Shown here in pieces: positions 34,996 through 43,471 of a stretch of DNA of 64,000 nt. The notes beneath the pieces were generated by a model that worked only from the letters and a program-made list of their open reading frames with translations, ran no database searches and was not told where the DNA came from. The DNA comes from an uncultured Allomuricauda sp. GTDB lineage: Bacteria; Bacteroidota; Bacteroidia; Flavobacteriales; Flavobacteriaceae. How positions within the stretch are numbered: the first letter of the stretch is position 1; every line of letters starts with the position of its first letter. Both the position numbers and the translations under genes were made by a program. The DNA is taken from positions 186,001 to 250,000 of the forward strand of contig NZ_CANLYK010000003.1 in the NCBI RefSeq assembly GCF_947495325.1, given 5' to 3'.

Positions 34996-35964
34996 ATGTC
35001 AGTAGTAGTATATACCGAATCGGACAAAGGAAAATTCAAAAAAAATGCACAGGAAGCAGCATCCTATGCGTATAAAGTAGCACAAGAACTGGGAGAATCT
35101 GTTACAGCAATCGCTATCAATGCGGATGATGATGCTTCTCTTGGCAATTATGGAGTTTCAAAAGTGCTTAAAGTCACCAATGACCAATTGGACACTTTTA
35201 ATGCAAAAGCCTATGCAAATGTACTTACCCAAGCGGCGGAAGCAGAGGGAGCTAAGGTGCTTATAGTTAGTTCAAGTGCAGATACCAAGTTTTTGACTCC
35301 CATTGTCACCGCCAAATTGAACGCGGGCTACGTACCAAATGTAGTTGCTGCGCCAGATAGCATTTCACCTTTTGTAGTGAAAAGAACCGCTTTTAGTAAC
35401 AAAGGTTTTGCACATACCGAAATTACTTCAGAAATCAAGATTATTGGAGTTTCAAATAATGCCTTTGGAATTCATGAAAACAATGTGACCGTAGCTATTG
35501 AAAATTTTGACCCAACACTTGGTGATTCAGATTTCACTACCAAATCCGTGGAAGTGGACAAAGTTGTGGGTAAAGCCACCATTGCTGATGCAGATGTAGT
35601 GGTTTCAGGTGGCAGAGGCCTCAAAGGGCCTGAAAATTGGAGTATGATTGAAGAATTGGCAGAGGTGTTGGGCGCGGCAACGGCCTGCTCCAAGCCAGTT
35701 TCAGATTTAGGATGGCGTCCACATGGAGAACATGTCGGCCAGACCGGAAAACCCGTAGCCAGTAATCTATATATTGCCATAGGTATTTCTGGTGCTATTC
35801 AACATTTGGCCGGAGTGAGTGCATCAAAAACCAAAGTAGTAATCAACAACGACCCTGAGGCTCCGTTCTTTAAGGCCGCAGATTACGGAATCGTTGGTGA
35901 TGCCTTTGAAGTTGTTCCTAAACTCATCGAAAAATTAAAGGAATTTAAAGCCCAAAACACTTAA
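34996..35964 (+). CDS. etfA: Electron transfer flavoprotein, alpha subunit
   Basis: 322-residue FAD-binding large subunit of ETF. The FAD domain is clear in the C-terminal half: VVSGGRGLKGPENWSMIEE, PVSDLGWRPHGEHVGQTGK and YIAIGISGAIQHLAGV. The N-terminal half is the usual Rossmann-like domain. Full length, with a strong terminator after it. Coexpressed with etfB. Confidence 0.95.
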   Translation: MSVVVYTESDKGKFKKNAQEAASYAYKVAQELGESVTAIAINADDDASLGNYGVSKVLKVTNDQLDTFNAKAYANVLTQAAEAEGAKVLIVSSSADTKFLTPIVTAKLNAGYVPNVVAAPDSISPFVVKRTAFSNKGFAHTEITSEIKIIGVSNNAFGIHENNVTVAIENFDPTLGDSDFTTKSVEVDKVVGKATIADADVVVSGGRGLKGPENWSMIEELAEVLGAATACSKPVSDLGWRPHGEHVGQTGKPVASNLYIAIGISGAIQHLAGVSASKTKVVINNDPEAPFFKAADYGIVGDAFEVVPKLIEKLKEFKAQNT

Positions 35965-35990
35965 TTTTTGTTAATTTGCCCATTACAAGG

Positions 35991-36036
35991 GGCTGTTCAG
36001 ATAACTGGTTATGCCGCTATTTGAACAGCCTTTTTT
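35991..36036 (+). terminator. Terminator after etfA
   Basis: GGCTGTTCA ... TGAACAGCC followed by TTTTTT, with a small inner hairpin ATAAC-TG-GTTAT in the loop. It separates etfBA from the bifunctional nuclease gene. Confidence 0.85.
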
Positions 36037-36054
36037 GGTTTTAGGAAGATAAAT

Positions 36055-36687
36055 ATGAGTTTAGTACGATTAAAAATCAAGGGGATATCTTATAGCCAGA
36101 CGCAAAATGGCGCATATGCCCTTATTTTAAATGAAGTTGATGGAGATAGAAAACTCCCTATTGTAATTGGTGCTTTTGAAGCACAATCCATTGCAATTGC
36201 CCTAGAAAAAGAAATAAAACCACCTAGACCGTTGACCCATGATCTGTTCAAGAATTTTGCGGACAGGTTTGGCATTGTGGTTAAACAGGTTATTATCCAT
36301 AAACTTGTGGATGGTGTGTTCTACTCGAGCGTAATTTGTGAACGGGATAAAGTGGAAGAGATTGTAGATGCACGTACAAGTGATGCCATTGCCCTGGCTT
36401 TACGTTTTGATGCACCTATTTTTACCTATAAGACCATTTTGGATAAAGCTGGAATCTTCTTAAAATTCTCATCAAAAGAAAATGAGGAGAACGAAGATGA
36501 TGACAGTATTGTAGTTGATGAGATTCTTCAAGAAGGGGAAACCGTGGAGATAGAATCGGGAAGTTCGTCACAGGGGTATAGAGAACTTACACTTGAAGAA
36601 CTTTATAAGGAATTGGATAAAGCAGTTGCCAATGAAGATTATGAAAAGGCTGCCAAACTACGGGACGAAATCTCCAAGCGCAAATAA
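36055..36687 (+). CDS. Bifunctional nuclease family protein (DUF151) with UVR motif
   Basis: 210-residue protein. Residues about 1-135 form the DUF151 domain (VRLKIKGISYSQTQNGAYAL, LPIVIGAFEAQSIAIALEK, ARTSDAIALALRF), assigned in other organisms to a nuclease active on DNA and RNA. After an acidic linker comes a UvrB/UvrC-type motif (EELYKELDKAVANEDYEKAA). This domain pair is widespread in Bacteroidota. It lies 9 nt before the nucleoside transporter gene and both are probably on one transcript. Confidence 0.88.
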   Translation: MSLVRLKIKGISYSQTQNGAYALILNEVDGDRKLPIVIGAFEAQSIAIALEKEIKPPRPLTHDLFKNFADRFGIVVKQVIIHKLVDGVFYSSVICERDKVEEIVDARTSDAIALALRFDAPIFTYKTILDKAGIFLKFSSKENEENEDDDSIVVDEILQEGETVEIESGSSSQGYRELTLEELYKELDKAVANEDYEKAAKLRDEISKRK

Positions 36688-36696
36688 GCCTTTTAC

Positions 36697-38160
36697 ATGG
36701 GTACAAAAACCAAAAGTTTCCTAATACTTTTATTATTTATTTGTGCCTTTTCATATGGACAAAATACACTTCCAGCTGATTCCCTGAATATTGCGGTTGA
36801 CACAACCATAATTGATGATGTCTCAACGCAAGAAACAACACAACTGATACCCAATCAAGGATTTACTTTTACCACATTATGGAGAGGGGTGCTGGGAATG
36901 GCCGTACTGATTTTTATTTCGTTTCTTTTTAGTTCCAATAGAAAAGCCATCAACTGGAGAACCGTTGGCATTGGTCTCGCTTTGCAACTCCTAATTGCTA
37001 TTGGTGTGCTCAAAGTACCATTCGTACAATATATATTTGAAAAAATAGGACAGGTTTTTGTTAGCATATTGGATTTTACAAGGGCAGGAAGTCAATTCCT
37101 TTTTGAAGGACTCGTCGTAGATATGGACACCTTCGGATTCATCTTTGCCTTTCAGGTATTGCCCACAATAATTTTCTTTTCTGCTTTGACCTCAGTGCTA
37201 TTTTATATGGGAATCATCCAAAAAGTGGTAAGGGCATTGGCATGGTTACTAACAAAATCTTTAGGGATATCGGGTGCAGAAAGTCTCTCGATAGCGGGAA
37301 ATATCTTTTTAGGACAAACTGAAGCACCTTTGCTCATTAAGGCCTATTTGGAAAAAATGAACAAATCCGAAATCCTTTTGGTCATGATAGGCGGCATGGC
37401 AACCGTTGCCGGGGCAGTATTAGCAGCTTATATAGGTTTTTTAGGTGGTGACGACCCGGCTCTCCGTTTAGTTTTTGCAAAACATTTATTGGCAGCTTCA
37501 GTGATGGCAGCGCCGGGGGCAATTATTATTTCCAAAATTTTATACCCTCAGACCGAAAGTATCAACACCGAGGTTCAGGTATCCTCGGAAAAAATTGGAG
37601 CAAACATTCTGGATGCTATAGCTAATGGAACCACGGAAGGTTTAAAATTGGCCTTGAACGTAGGCGCCATGCTATTGGTCTTCGTGGCATTTATTGCTAT
37701 GATCAATGGAATTTTGGGCTGGGTTGGTGATTTTACTACATTCAACAGTTGGATTGCTACCAACTCCCCTTATGAAAGTTTCTCTTTGGAGGCTGTTTTA
37801 GGAACCATTTTTGCACCTTTAATGTGGTTAATTGGTGTTGCCAATGAAGATGTAATGCTTATGGGACAATTGCTAGGTATTAAATTGGCCGCAAGTGAAT
37901 TTATAGGGTATATTCAATTGGCAGAACTTAAATCTGTAACCAGCAATCTTCACTTTACGTATAATAAATCCGTAATTATGGCTACCTATATGTTATGTGG
38001 TTTTGCAAACTTCGCTTCTATTGGCATTCAAATTGGAGGAATAGGTTCTTTAGCACCGGGGCAACGTAAAACCTTATCCCAATTTGGAATGAAAGCTGTA
38101 TTGGGCGGTTCTCTGGCCTCACTCCTATCAGCTACCATTGCAGGAATGATTCTTGGGTAG
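36697..38160 (+). CDS. Concentrative nucleoside transporter (CNT/NupC family)
   Basis: 487-residue inner-membrane transporter that takes up nucleosides with a cation. A leading hydrophobic segment ending in FSYGQ and an exported acidic stretch precede the membrane core, which starts around residue 65. The family signature GQTEAPLLIKAYLEKMNKSE lies near 205-225 and GVANEDVMLMGQLLGIKLAA near 385. The extra N-terminal part is common in Bacteroidota members. It follows the nuclease gene by 9 nt and precedes thyA, giving a nucleotide-salvage theme. Confidence 0.92.
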   Translation: MGTKTKSFLILLLFICAFSYGQNTLPADSLNIAVDTTIIDDVSTQETTQLIPNQGFTFTTLWRGVLGMAVLIFISFLFSSNRKAINWRTVGIGLALQLLIAIGVLKVPFVQYIFEKIGQVFVSILDFTRAGSQFLFEGLVVDMDTFGFIFAFQVLPTIIFFSALTSVLFYMGIIQKVVRALAWLLTKSLGISGAESLSIAGNIFLGQTEAPLLIKAYLEKMNKSEILLVMIGGMATVAGAVLAAYIGFLGGDDPALRLVFAKHLLAASVMAAPGAIIISKILYPQTESINTEVQVSSEKIGANILDAIANGTTEGLKLALNVGAMLLVFVAFIAMINGILGWVGDFTTFNSWIATNSPYESFSLEAVLGTIFAPLMWLIGVANEDVMLMGQLLGIKLAASEFIGYIQLAELKSVTSNLHFTYNKSVIMATYMLCGFANFASIGIQIGGIGSLAPGQRKTLSQFGMKAVLGGSLASLLSATIAGMILG

Positions 38161-38256
38161 TTAATATCATTATCCGTTGATAAAATCTTTATAAGTCCGA
38201 TTATATTCTTGCCATAAATCTTATTCTTGAAGTAATTTAGATGGATTTAATTTTTC

Positions 38257-38323
38257 TGTCACATCGAGCGCAGTCGAGATGCCTTTTGAAGATTTCTCCT
38301 CGTTGCACTCGTTCGAAATGACA
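38257..38323. repeat. Dispersed TCGAG-type intergenic repeat, copy 2
   Basis: 67-bp unit from TGTCACATCGAGCGCAGTCG to GTTCGAAATGACA. The ends form an inverted repeat (TGTCA...TGACA), with internal TCGAG palindromes. It lies between the nucleoside transporter gene and thyA; a second, degraded copy is at 24960. Confidence 0.75.
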
Positions 38324-38343
38324 AGCGGTAATTTGATGAAAGA

Positions 38344-39168
38344 ATGAAACAATACCACGACTTACTTAAACATGTATTGGAACACGGAAACCAAAAAGGG
38401 GACCGAACAGGAACAGGAACTTTAAGTGTTTTTGGCTATCAAATGCGGTTTGACCTTTCCGAAGGCTTTCCAATGGTAACCACAAAAAAACTCCATTTAA
38501 AATCTATAGTGCATGAACTGCTCTGGTTTTTAAAAGGGGATACCAATATTGGCTACCTACAGGAAAATGGAGTACGCATCTGGAATGAATGGGCCGATGA
38601 CAATGGCGATTTAGGTCCTGTTTATGGGCATCAATGGCGTAACTGGAACAGTGAGGAAATCGATCAAATCAAAGAGGTCATTGAATCCTTAAAAAATAAT
38701 CCCAATAGTCGAAGAATGTTGGTCTCTGCATGGAACCCAAGCGTTTTGCCAGATACTTCTGTTTCTTTTTCTGAAAACGTAGCCCAAGGTAAAGCCGCTT
38801 TACCACCCTGCCATGCGTTTTTTCAGTTCTATGTTGCAGATGGAAAACTTTCCTGCCAATTGTACCAGCGTAGTGCTGATATCTTTTTGGGCGTACCATT
38901 TAATATTGCATCTTATGCTTTGTTTACCATGATGATGGCCCAAGTTTGTGGCTATCAGCCCGGGGATTTTATCCACACCTTTGGTGATGCACACATCTAT
39001 AATAACCACATGGAGCAGGTTGAACTACAACTCAGCCGCAATCCACGACCCTTGCCAAAAATGCACCTTAACCCCGCCGTGAAGAATATTTTTGACTTTA
39101 TTTTTGATGATTTTGAATTAGTAGATTATGACCCGCATCCCCACATAAAAGGTGTTGTAGCGGTGTAA
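38344..39168 (+). CDS. thyA: Thymidylate synthase
   Basis: 274-residue enzyme that methylates dUMP to dTMP with methylene-tetrahydrofolate. The catalytic cysteine is Cys156 in [27 protein letters not shown] and [16 protein letters not shown] are further signatures, and the C-terminus HIKGVVAV is intact. About 10 residues longer than the classic 264-residue form because of an insertion ([14 protein letters not shown]) before the active-site loop. Its partner dihydrofolate reductase is encoded about 10 kb away at 49439. Confidence 0.96.
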   Translation: MKQYHDLLKHVLEHGNQKGDRTGTGTLSVFGYQMRFDLSEGFPMVTTKKLHLKSIVHELLWFLKGDTNIGYLQENGVRIWNEWADDNGDLGPVYGHQWRNWNSEEIDQIKEVIESLKNNPNSRRMLVSAWNPSVLPDTSVSFSENVAQGKAALPPCHAFFQFYVADGKLSCQLYQRSADIFLGVPFNIASYALFTMMMAQVCGYQPGDFIHTFGDAHIYNNHMEQVELQLSRNPRPLPKMHLNPAVKNIFDFIFDDFELVDYDPHPHIKGVVAV

Positions 39169-39274
39169 CCATTGTATTTTCTGACTAAATTTTAAGTCAC
39201 TTTTATAAAATCAGTTGTAACCTTTTTTAAAAAAATTTGTCTTCATATAAAAAGGTAATTAACACAACTGATTT

Positions 39275-40657
39275 ATGAAAAAAAACAACTTTGCCATATT
39301 CGCTTTTATTTGCGCTCTACTATGTTTTAATAAGGTACCTGCACAGATTCATATTGAAGGAAACGTCGAAATCAATATGAATTCAGGTTTATTTAGCTGC
39401 AATTTTAATCTGGCCAACATCCCCAAGTTAAGTGATTATTCCATTTTACTTAATAAGGGAATGAATGTTAAATATTTTAGAGACAGTGAGAATGAGTTAA
39501 TCAACTATGAAGGGTATTATAATGGTAAAGTCAAAGGAGAGGCCATAGCCTACACTTTTAAAAATGACTCAACATCAACTATTCCTTCAAAATTTAATGT
39601 GACATATAGAGGCGCTTTTCCGGTTTACTCGAATGACTTTAACAAATTTGATTATAAGGGCATAATCGCCATTAATGATCAAACCCTTAGGGCCAGTGAA
39701 CAAACCAAATGGTACCCCGTTATTTATGATGCCGCCAATGATAGGGTTTTAAATAGTTACACTTATGATTTGACCATTACCATTAAGGGCGGCAATACCA
39801 TTTTTGTTAATGGAAACGCTCCAAAAAAAGGAGAAACTTCTCGGTTTGTTTCAAGAAAAGCACACCCCTTGTTATTGTTTGCAGGTACATATAGTTTTAT
39901 TGAAAGCAACGGGGATTATATTCTTAACACAGATGTATCAAAGGAAACATCGGAAAAAGTATTTAAAAATACAGCAAACATAAAGTCTATCCTTTCCAAA
40001 AATCTAGGCTTAGAATTCACAGATAAGATTTATTTAATCAATCATAAAGCCATTAATAAACGTAAAGAAGGGAGCAGCTGGGGGTTTAATACTTACCCTA
40101 CTTTTGCTTTTACAGGCTTGAATTTTGATAAACTATTAGATGATAACGGAAAATTTTTAAATGACCACTATAGATATTTTGGACATGAGTTTGGCCATAA
40201 TTATTTTGGAAACAATGTGATGTCCGGTAAATTAAGTTGGTTTTGGTTAGAATCGTTTGCCGAATATCTCTCTTACAATATAGCCGAGGATTTATGCGGA
40301 AAAGAATTCCTAAAACAAGTTTTACTTAAGCAGATAAAGAATATTGAGAATGATAGTTTTATCCCTTTAAATAAAATTGAAAATAGAGATGAGATTGATG
40401 AAAAATACAGATATATCTTGGCTCCATTGATGCTTAAATGCTTTGAAGACAGATTTGGCCGAAATAAAATGAATCTAACCTTAAAATCTTTATTGGAATT
40501 TGCGAAGAGTGAAACCCTCACATTGATGCATTGGAAAGAATCCGCAATTAAAAATGGGATAAAAGAAGAAGCATTTGAAAAATTTGAAAAGGAGTTTATT
40601 GAAAACCCAGGATTCAAGCAAAATATTATAGATGAAATTAGAAAAAATCATAGTTAA
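39275..40657 (+). CDS. Secreted M1-like zinc metallopeptidase
   Basis: 460-residue exported protein with a signal peptide ending near FNKVPAQ. The zinc motif HEFGH at 304-308 is followed by FGNNVMSG and WLESFAEY, with the third ligand probably Glu326, the gluzincin arrangement of M1 peptidases (HELxH...FGN...WLNEGFAEY). The gap before the glutamate is one residue shorter than usual. An N-terminal beta-rich domain resembles the M1 N-domain but is much smaller, and the chain ends soon after the catalytic helices. AT-rich compared with its neighbours. Substrate unknown. Confidence 0.75.
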   Translation: MKKNNFAIFAFICALLCFNKVPAQIHIEGNVEINMNSGLFSCNFNLANIPKLSDYSILLNKGMNVKYFRDSENELINYEGYYNGKVKGEAIAYTFKNDSTSTIPSKFNVTYRGAFPVYSNDFNKFDYKGIIAINDQTLRASEQTKWYPVIYDAANDRVLNSYTYDLTITIKGGNTIFVNGNAPKKGETSRFVSRKAHPLLLFAGTYSFIESNGDYILNTDVSKETSEKVFKNTANIKSILSKNLGLEFTDKIYLINHKAINKRKEGSSWGFNTYPTFAFTGLNFDKLLDDNGKFLNDHYRYFGHEFGHNYFGNNVMSGKLSWFWLESFAEYLSYNIAEDLCGKEFLKQVLLKQIKNIENDSFIPLNKIENRDEIDEKYRYILAPLMLKCFEDRFGRNKMNLTLKSLLEFAKSETLTLMHWKESAIKNGIKEEAFEKFEKEFIENPGFKQNIIDEIRKNHS

Positions 40658-40712
40658 CCATCACTACCATATAATTTGGTTGTCTTCCACACCATATTGA
40701 AAATATAGTTTC

Positions 40713-40746
40713 AAAAATAAAAAACACCCAAGCTTTCGCTTGGGTG
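40713..40746 (-). terminator. Terminator after the repeat lipoprotein
   Basis: CACCCAAGC-TTTC-GCTTGGGTG hairpin with the T-run (TTTTTTATTTTTG) on the minus strand, just beyond the lipoprotein stop codon. Confidence 0.85.
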
Positions 40747-40779
40747 CCCGTGACTAGTAAACAAATTTTCTTTTTCAAA

Positions 40780-42519
40780 CTAGTTTCTTGTCACTGTAAT
40801 AGGATTAGAGAGTCCGTAGAATCCATCAAAATCAGACACATTTTTGCCCATTTCAAGACCAGTTAATCCATCTTCATAGGTCAGGTGCCAAATCAAACAG
40901 ACTCCGGTACCAGCTCCATCAAAATCAACACCTTCAACAGCATCCAAAGTTGGTGGCACTCCTAAAATATTATTTGCATCATCAGTAATTACATAGGTTT
41001 GGTTAGTGCCGGTAAGTCCGGTAGCATCCAATGTAATCCCACTTACCATATCTGGGGTTCCATCAACCGTAAAAGTAAAAGGTCCGCCTGAAAGTGCTCC
41101 GGCATTTAATCCTTCCCGAGTTACGGTAATGGAATTGGAAAGGGCATAAAAACCATCCAAATCGGATACGTTGTTACCACCCATCAATCCTGTAAGTCCT
41201 TCTTCATAGGTAATGTGCCATATTAAGCAAACTCCTGTTCCAGCTCCATCAAAATCAACACCTTCAACGGCATCTATTGTTGGAGGCAAGCCTAAAATAT
41301 TGTTCTGGTCATCTGTGATTACCCAACCTTGTTTTGAACCTGTCAAATTGGTGTCATCCAAGGTAATTCCACTGACCATATCTGGAGTTCCATCGACAGT
41401 AAACGTAAAAGGTCCGCCTGCAATGGCCCCAGCATCAAGACCTTCTCTAGTAACGGTAATGGAATTGGAGAGCGCATAGAAACCAACCAAATCGGATACG
41501 TTGTTACCACCTGTCAGTCCTGTAAGTCCTTCTTCGTAGGTAATGTGCCATATTAAGCAAACTCCTGTTCCAGCTCCATCAAAATCCACACCTTCAACGG
41601 CATCTATGGTTGGAGGTAAGCCTAAAATATTATTCTGGTCATCCGTGATTACCCATCCTTGTTTTGATCCGGTCAAATTGGTATCATCCAAGGTAATTCC
41701 ACTGACCATGTCTGGGGTTCCATCAACAGTAAATGTAAAAGGTCCGCCAGAAATTGCGCCAGCATCCAATGCATTTCTATTGACCATAACAAAATTTGAT
41801 AACGCGAACTCTCCGGTTAAGTCATCAAGGTTTTCTCCCATCGCAAGACCTCCCAATCCTGTTGAATAAGTCAAGTGATAAATATAACAGGAACCTACAC
41901 CTGCACCATCAAAATCCACGCCCTCAACAGCTTCCAGTGTTGGGGGAATGCCTAAAATATTCTTTTGGTCATCCGTGATTACATAGGTCTGTGCATCACC
42001 ATTAAGCAATGATTCATCCAAGACAATACTACTCACCATATCGGGTATACCATCCACTGTAAAGTTGTAAGGACCACCAGATAACATTCCAGCATTCAAT
42101 CCATTTCTAGTAACAGTAATGGAGTTGGAAAGATCATAATCCCCAGAGAAGCCACTGGTGTTCATACCCACTTCCAAACCGGTAAGACCGTCTTCATAAA
42201 CTAGATACCAAATAAGGCATATTCCAGCTCCAGCCTCATCAAAATCAACACCTTCAACGGCATCTAAACTTGGCGGAAGTCCCAAAATATTCCCTGAATC
42301 ATCTGTAATCACATAGGTTGAATTACTCCCAACCCGGTTACTGTTGTCAATGGTAATTCCACTGACCATATCCGGAATTCCATCAACAGTAAATGTAAAA
42401 GGTCCGCCAGATAGGGTTCCGGCTTCCAAGGTCACTGGGGCATCATCAGAATCATCATCACAAGAGATCAATATTACTGACATGCCCAATAGTAGTGCGA
42501 ATAATTTTAAGTTGCTCAT
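40780..42519 (-). CDS. Tandem-repeat lipoprotein (five 110-residue units)
   Basis: 579-residue surface lipoprotein. The ATG at 42519 gives a short signal ending in a lipobox (SVILISC, lipid Cys20) followed by an acidic DDDSDD linker. The rest is five head-to-tail units, each exactly 110 residues except the last (107). They share GGPFTFTVDGTPDMVSGI, WVITDDQNNILGLPP, AVEGVDFDGAGTGVCLIWH and YALSNSITVTR. Units 3 and 4 differ at only four residues. Such units are common in very large extracellular flavobacterial proteins; here they form a small stand-alone lipoprotein. Function unknown, perhaps adhesion or spacer. Confidence 0.85.
   Translation of the reverse strand: MSNLKLFALLLGMSVILISCDDDSDDAPVTLEAGTLSGGPFTFTVDGIPDMVSGITIDNSNRVGSNSTYVITDDSGNILGLPPSLDAVEGVDFDEAGAGICLIWYLVYEDGLTGLEVGMNTSGFSGDYDLSNSITVTRNGLNAGMLSGGPYNFTVDGIPDMVSSIVLDESLLNGDAQTYVITDDQKNILGIPPTLEAVEGVDFDGAGVGSCYIYHLTYSTGLGGLAMGENLDDLTGEFALSNFVMVNRNALDAGAISGGPFTFTVDGTPDMVSGITLDDTNLTGSKQGWVITDDQNNILGLPPTIDAVEGVDFDGAGTGVCLIWHITYEEGLTGLTGGNNVSDLVGFYALSNSITVTREGLDAGAIAGGPFTFTVDGTPDMVSGITLDDTNLTGSKQGWVITDDQNNILGLPPTIDAVEGVDFDGAGTGVCLIWHITYEEGLTGLMGGNNVSDLDGFYALSNSITVTREGLNAGALSGGPFTFTVDGTPDMVSGITLDATGLTGTNQTYVITDDANNILGVPPTLDAVEGVDFDGAGTGVCLIWHLTYEDGLTGLEMGKNVSDFDGFYGLSNPITVTRN
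40783..42423 (-). repeat. Five-fold 330-bp tandem repeat inside the lipoprotein gene
   Basis: Unit starts, on the minus strand, at 42423, 42093, 41763, 41433 and 41103. Spacing is exactly 330 bp. The third and fourth units are nearly identical at the DNA level, the first two are more diverged. Confidence 0.9.
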
Positions 42520-42744
42520 TTTCGTGTTTTTTATATTACAGGGCAAAAGAAGAAGGAAGTTGTTGCAGAAGTATCACGTAAAAATCAAAATTTCTTATAT
42601 ACTGATAATCAATTATTTAAATTAAAAATGATGTCTTTTTGTAAAGATTTGTCCAAAAACCAGACTTTTTAAGCAGTATCCATTATAAATTTTATAGGAA
42701 ACGGTGAACTTTCCGTGATACTTTACATTTTAATTCGTTGTATT

Positions 42745-43458
42745 ATGAAGAGAGTGCTAATTGTTGAGGACGATATTGAGATTATCCGACTTTTAGAAAT
42801 ACATCTGAAAGATTTGGGTTGTCAGGTCATCACGGCCAATAGAGGTGATGTTGGATTGAGAAAAGCCATCAGCGAAAAACCTGATCTTATTATTCTTGAT
42901 GTAATGCTCCCAGAAATGGACGGCATTGAAATCTGCCAAAAAATACGAGCACAAGAAATTAAGTCTCCCATTATGATGCTCACGGCGCGTTCAGAAGAAA
43001 TAGATAAGGTATTGGGACTGGAAGTTGGTGCGGATGATTACCTGACCAAGCCATTTAGCGTTAGAGAATTTATTGCCCGGGTAAAAGCGATTTTTAGAAG
43101 GCAAAAAATGGATGTTGCTTCTCCCTATTCTGAAAAAAACCCAAAATTGATGCAGTTTGATATCCTTTCCATTGATATTGATATGCGCAAAGTGCTTTTG
43201 GATGGCAAAAAAATTGAGCTTTCACCTAAAGAATTTGAACTCTTGGTCCTTTTATCCTCCAACCCTGGTAAGAGCTATGACCGTACCAAATTGTTGAACA
43301 TGATCTGGGGCTATGATTTTCAAGGGTATGAGCACACGGTGAACTCACATATCAATCGCTTGCGATCCAAAATTGAACCGGACATGAGCAATCCAAAATT
43401 TATTCTGACCACATGGGGAGTGGGCTATAAATTCAACGAAGAGCTTAGGGAAACTTGA
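42745..43458 (+). CDS. OmpR/PhoB-family response regulator
   Basis: 237-residue two-component regulator. The receiver domain has the acidic pair in LIVEDD, the phospho-acceptor Asp52 in LIILDVMLPEMDG and the lysine in YLTKPFS. The C-terminal winged helix is of the OmpR type (KIELSPKEFELLVLLSSNPG, ending GVGYKFNEE). The ATG at 42745 is chosen over one 30 nt upstream because it gives the normal MKRVLIVEDD start. The kinase gene follows after 13 nt. Target genes unknown. Confidence 0.93.
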   Translation: MKRVLIVEDDIEIIRLLEIHLKDLGCQVITANRGDVGLRKAISEKPDLIILDVMLPEMDGIEICQKIRAQEIKSPIMMLTARSEEIDKVLGLEVGADDYLTKPFSVREFIARVKAIFRRQKMDVASPYSEKNPKLMQFDILSIDIDMRKVLLDGKKIELSPKEFELLVLLSSNPGKSYDRTKLLNMIWGYDFQGYEHTVNSHINRLRSKIEPDMSNPKFILTTWGVGYKFNEELRET

Positions 43459-43471
43459 ACAAACCAAACAA

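Noticed and set aside
41213..41869. Two similar plus-strand frames 330 bp apart
   Set aside because: They are antisense copies created by the tandem repeat in the lipoprotein gene, not a duplicated gene pair.
40783..42423. Possible CRISPR-like array because of regular repeats
   Set aside because: The units are 330 bp, in frame and coding, with no short repeats and unique spacers.
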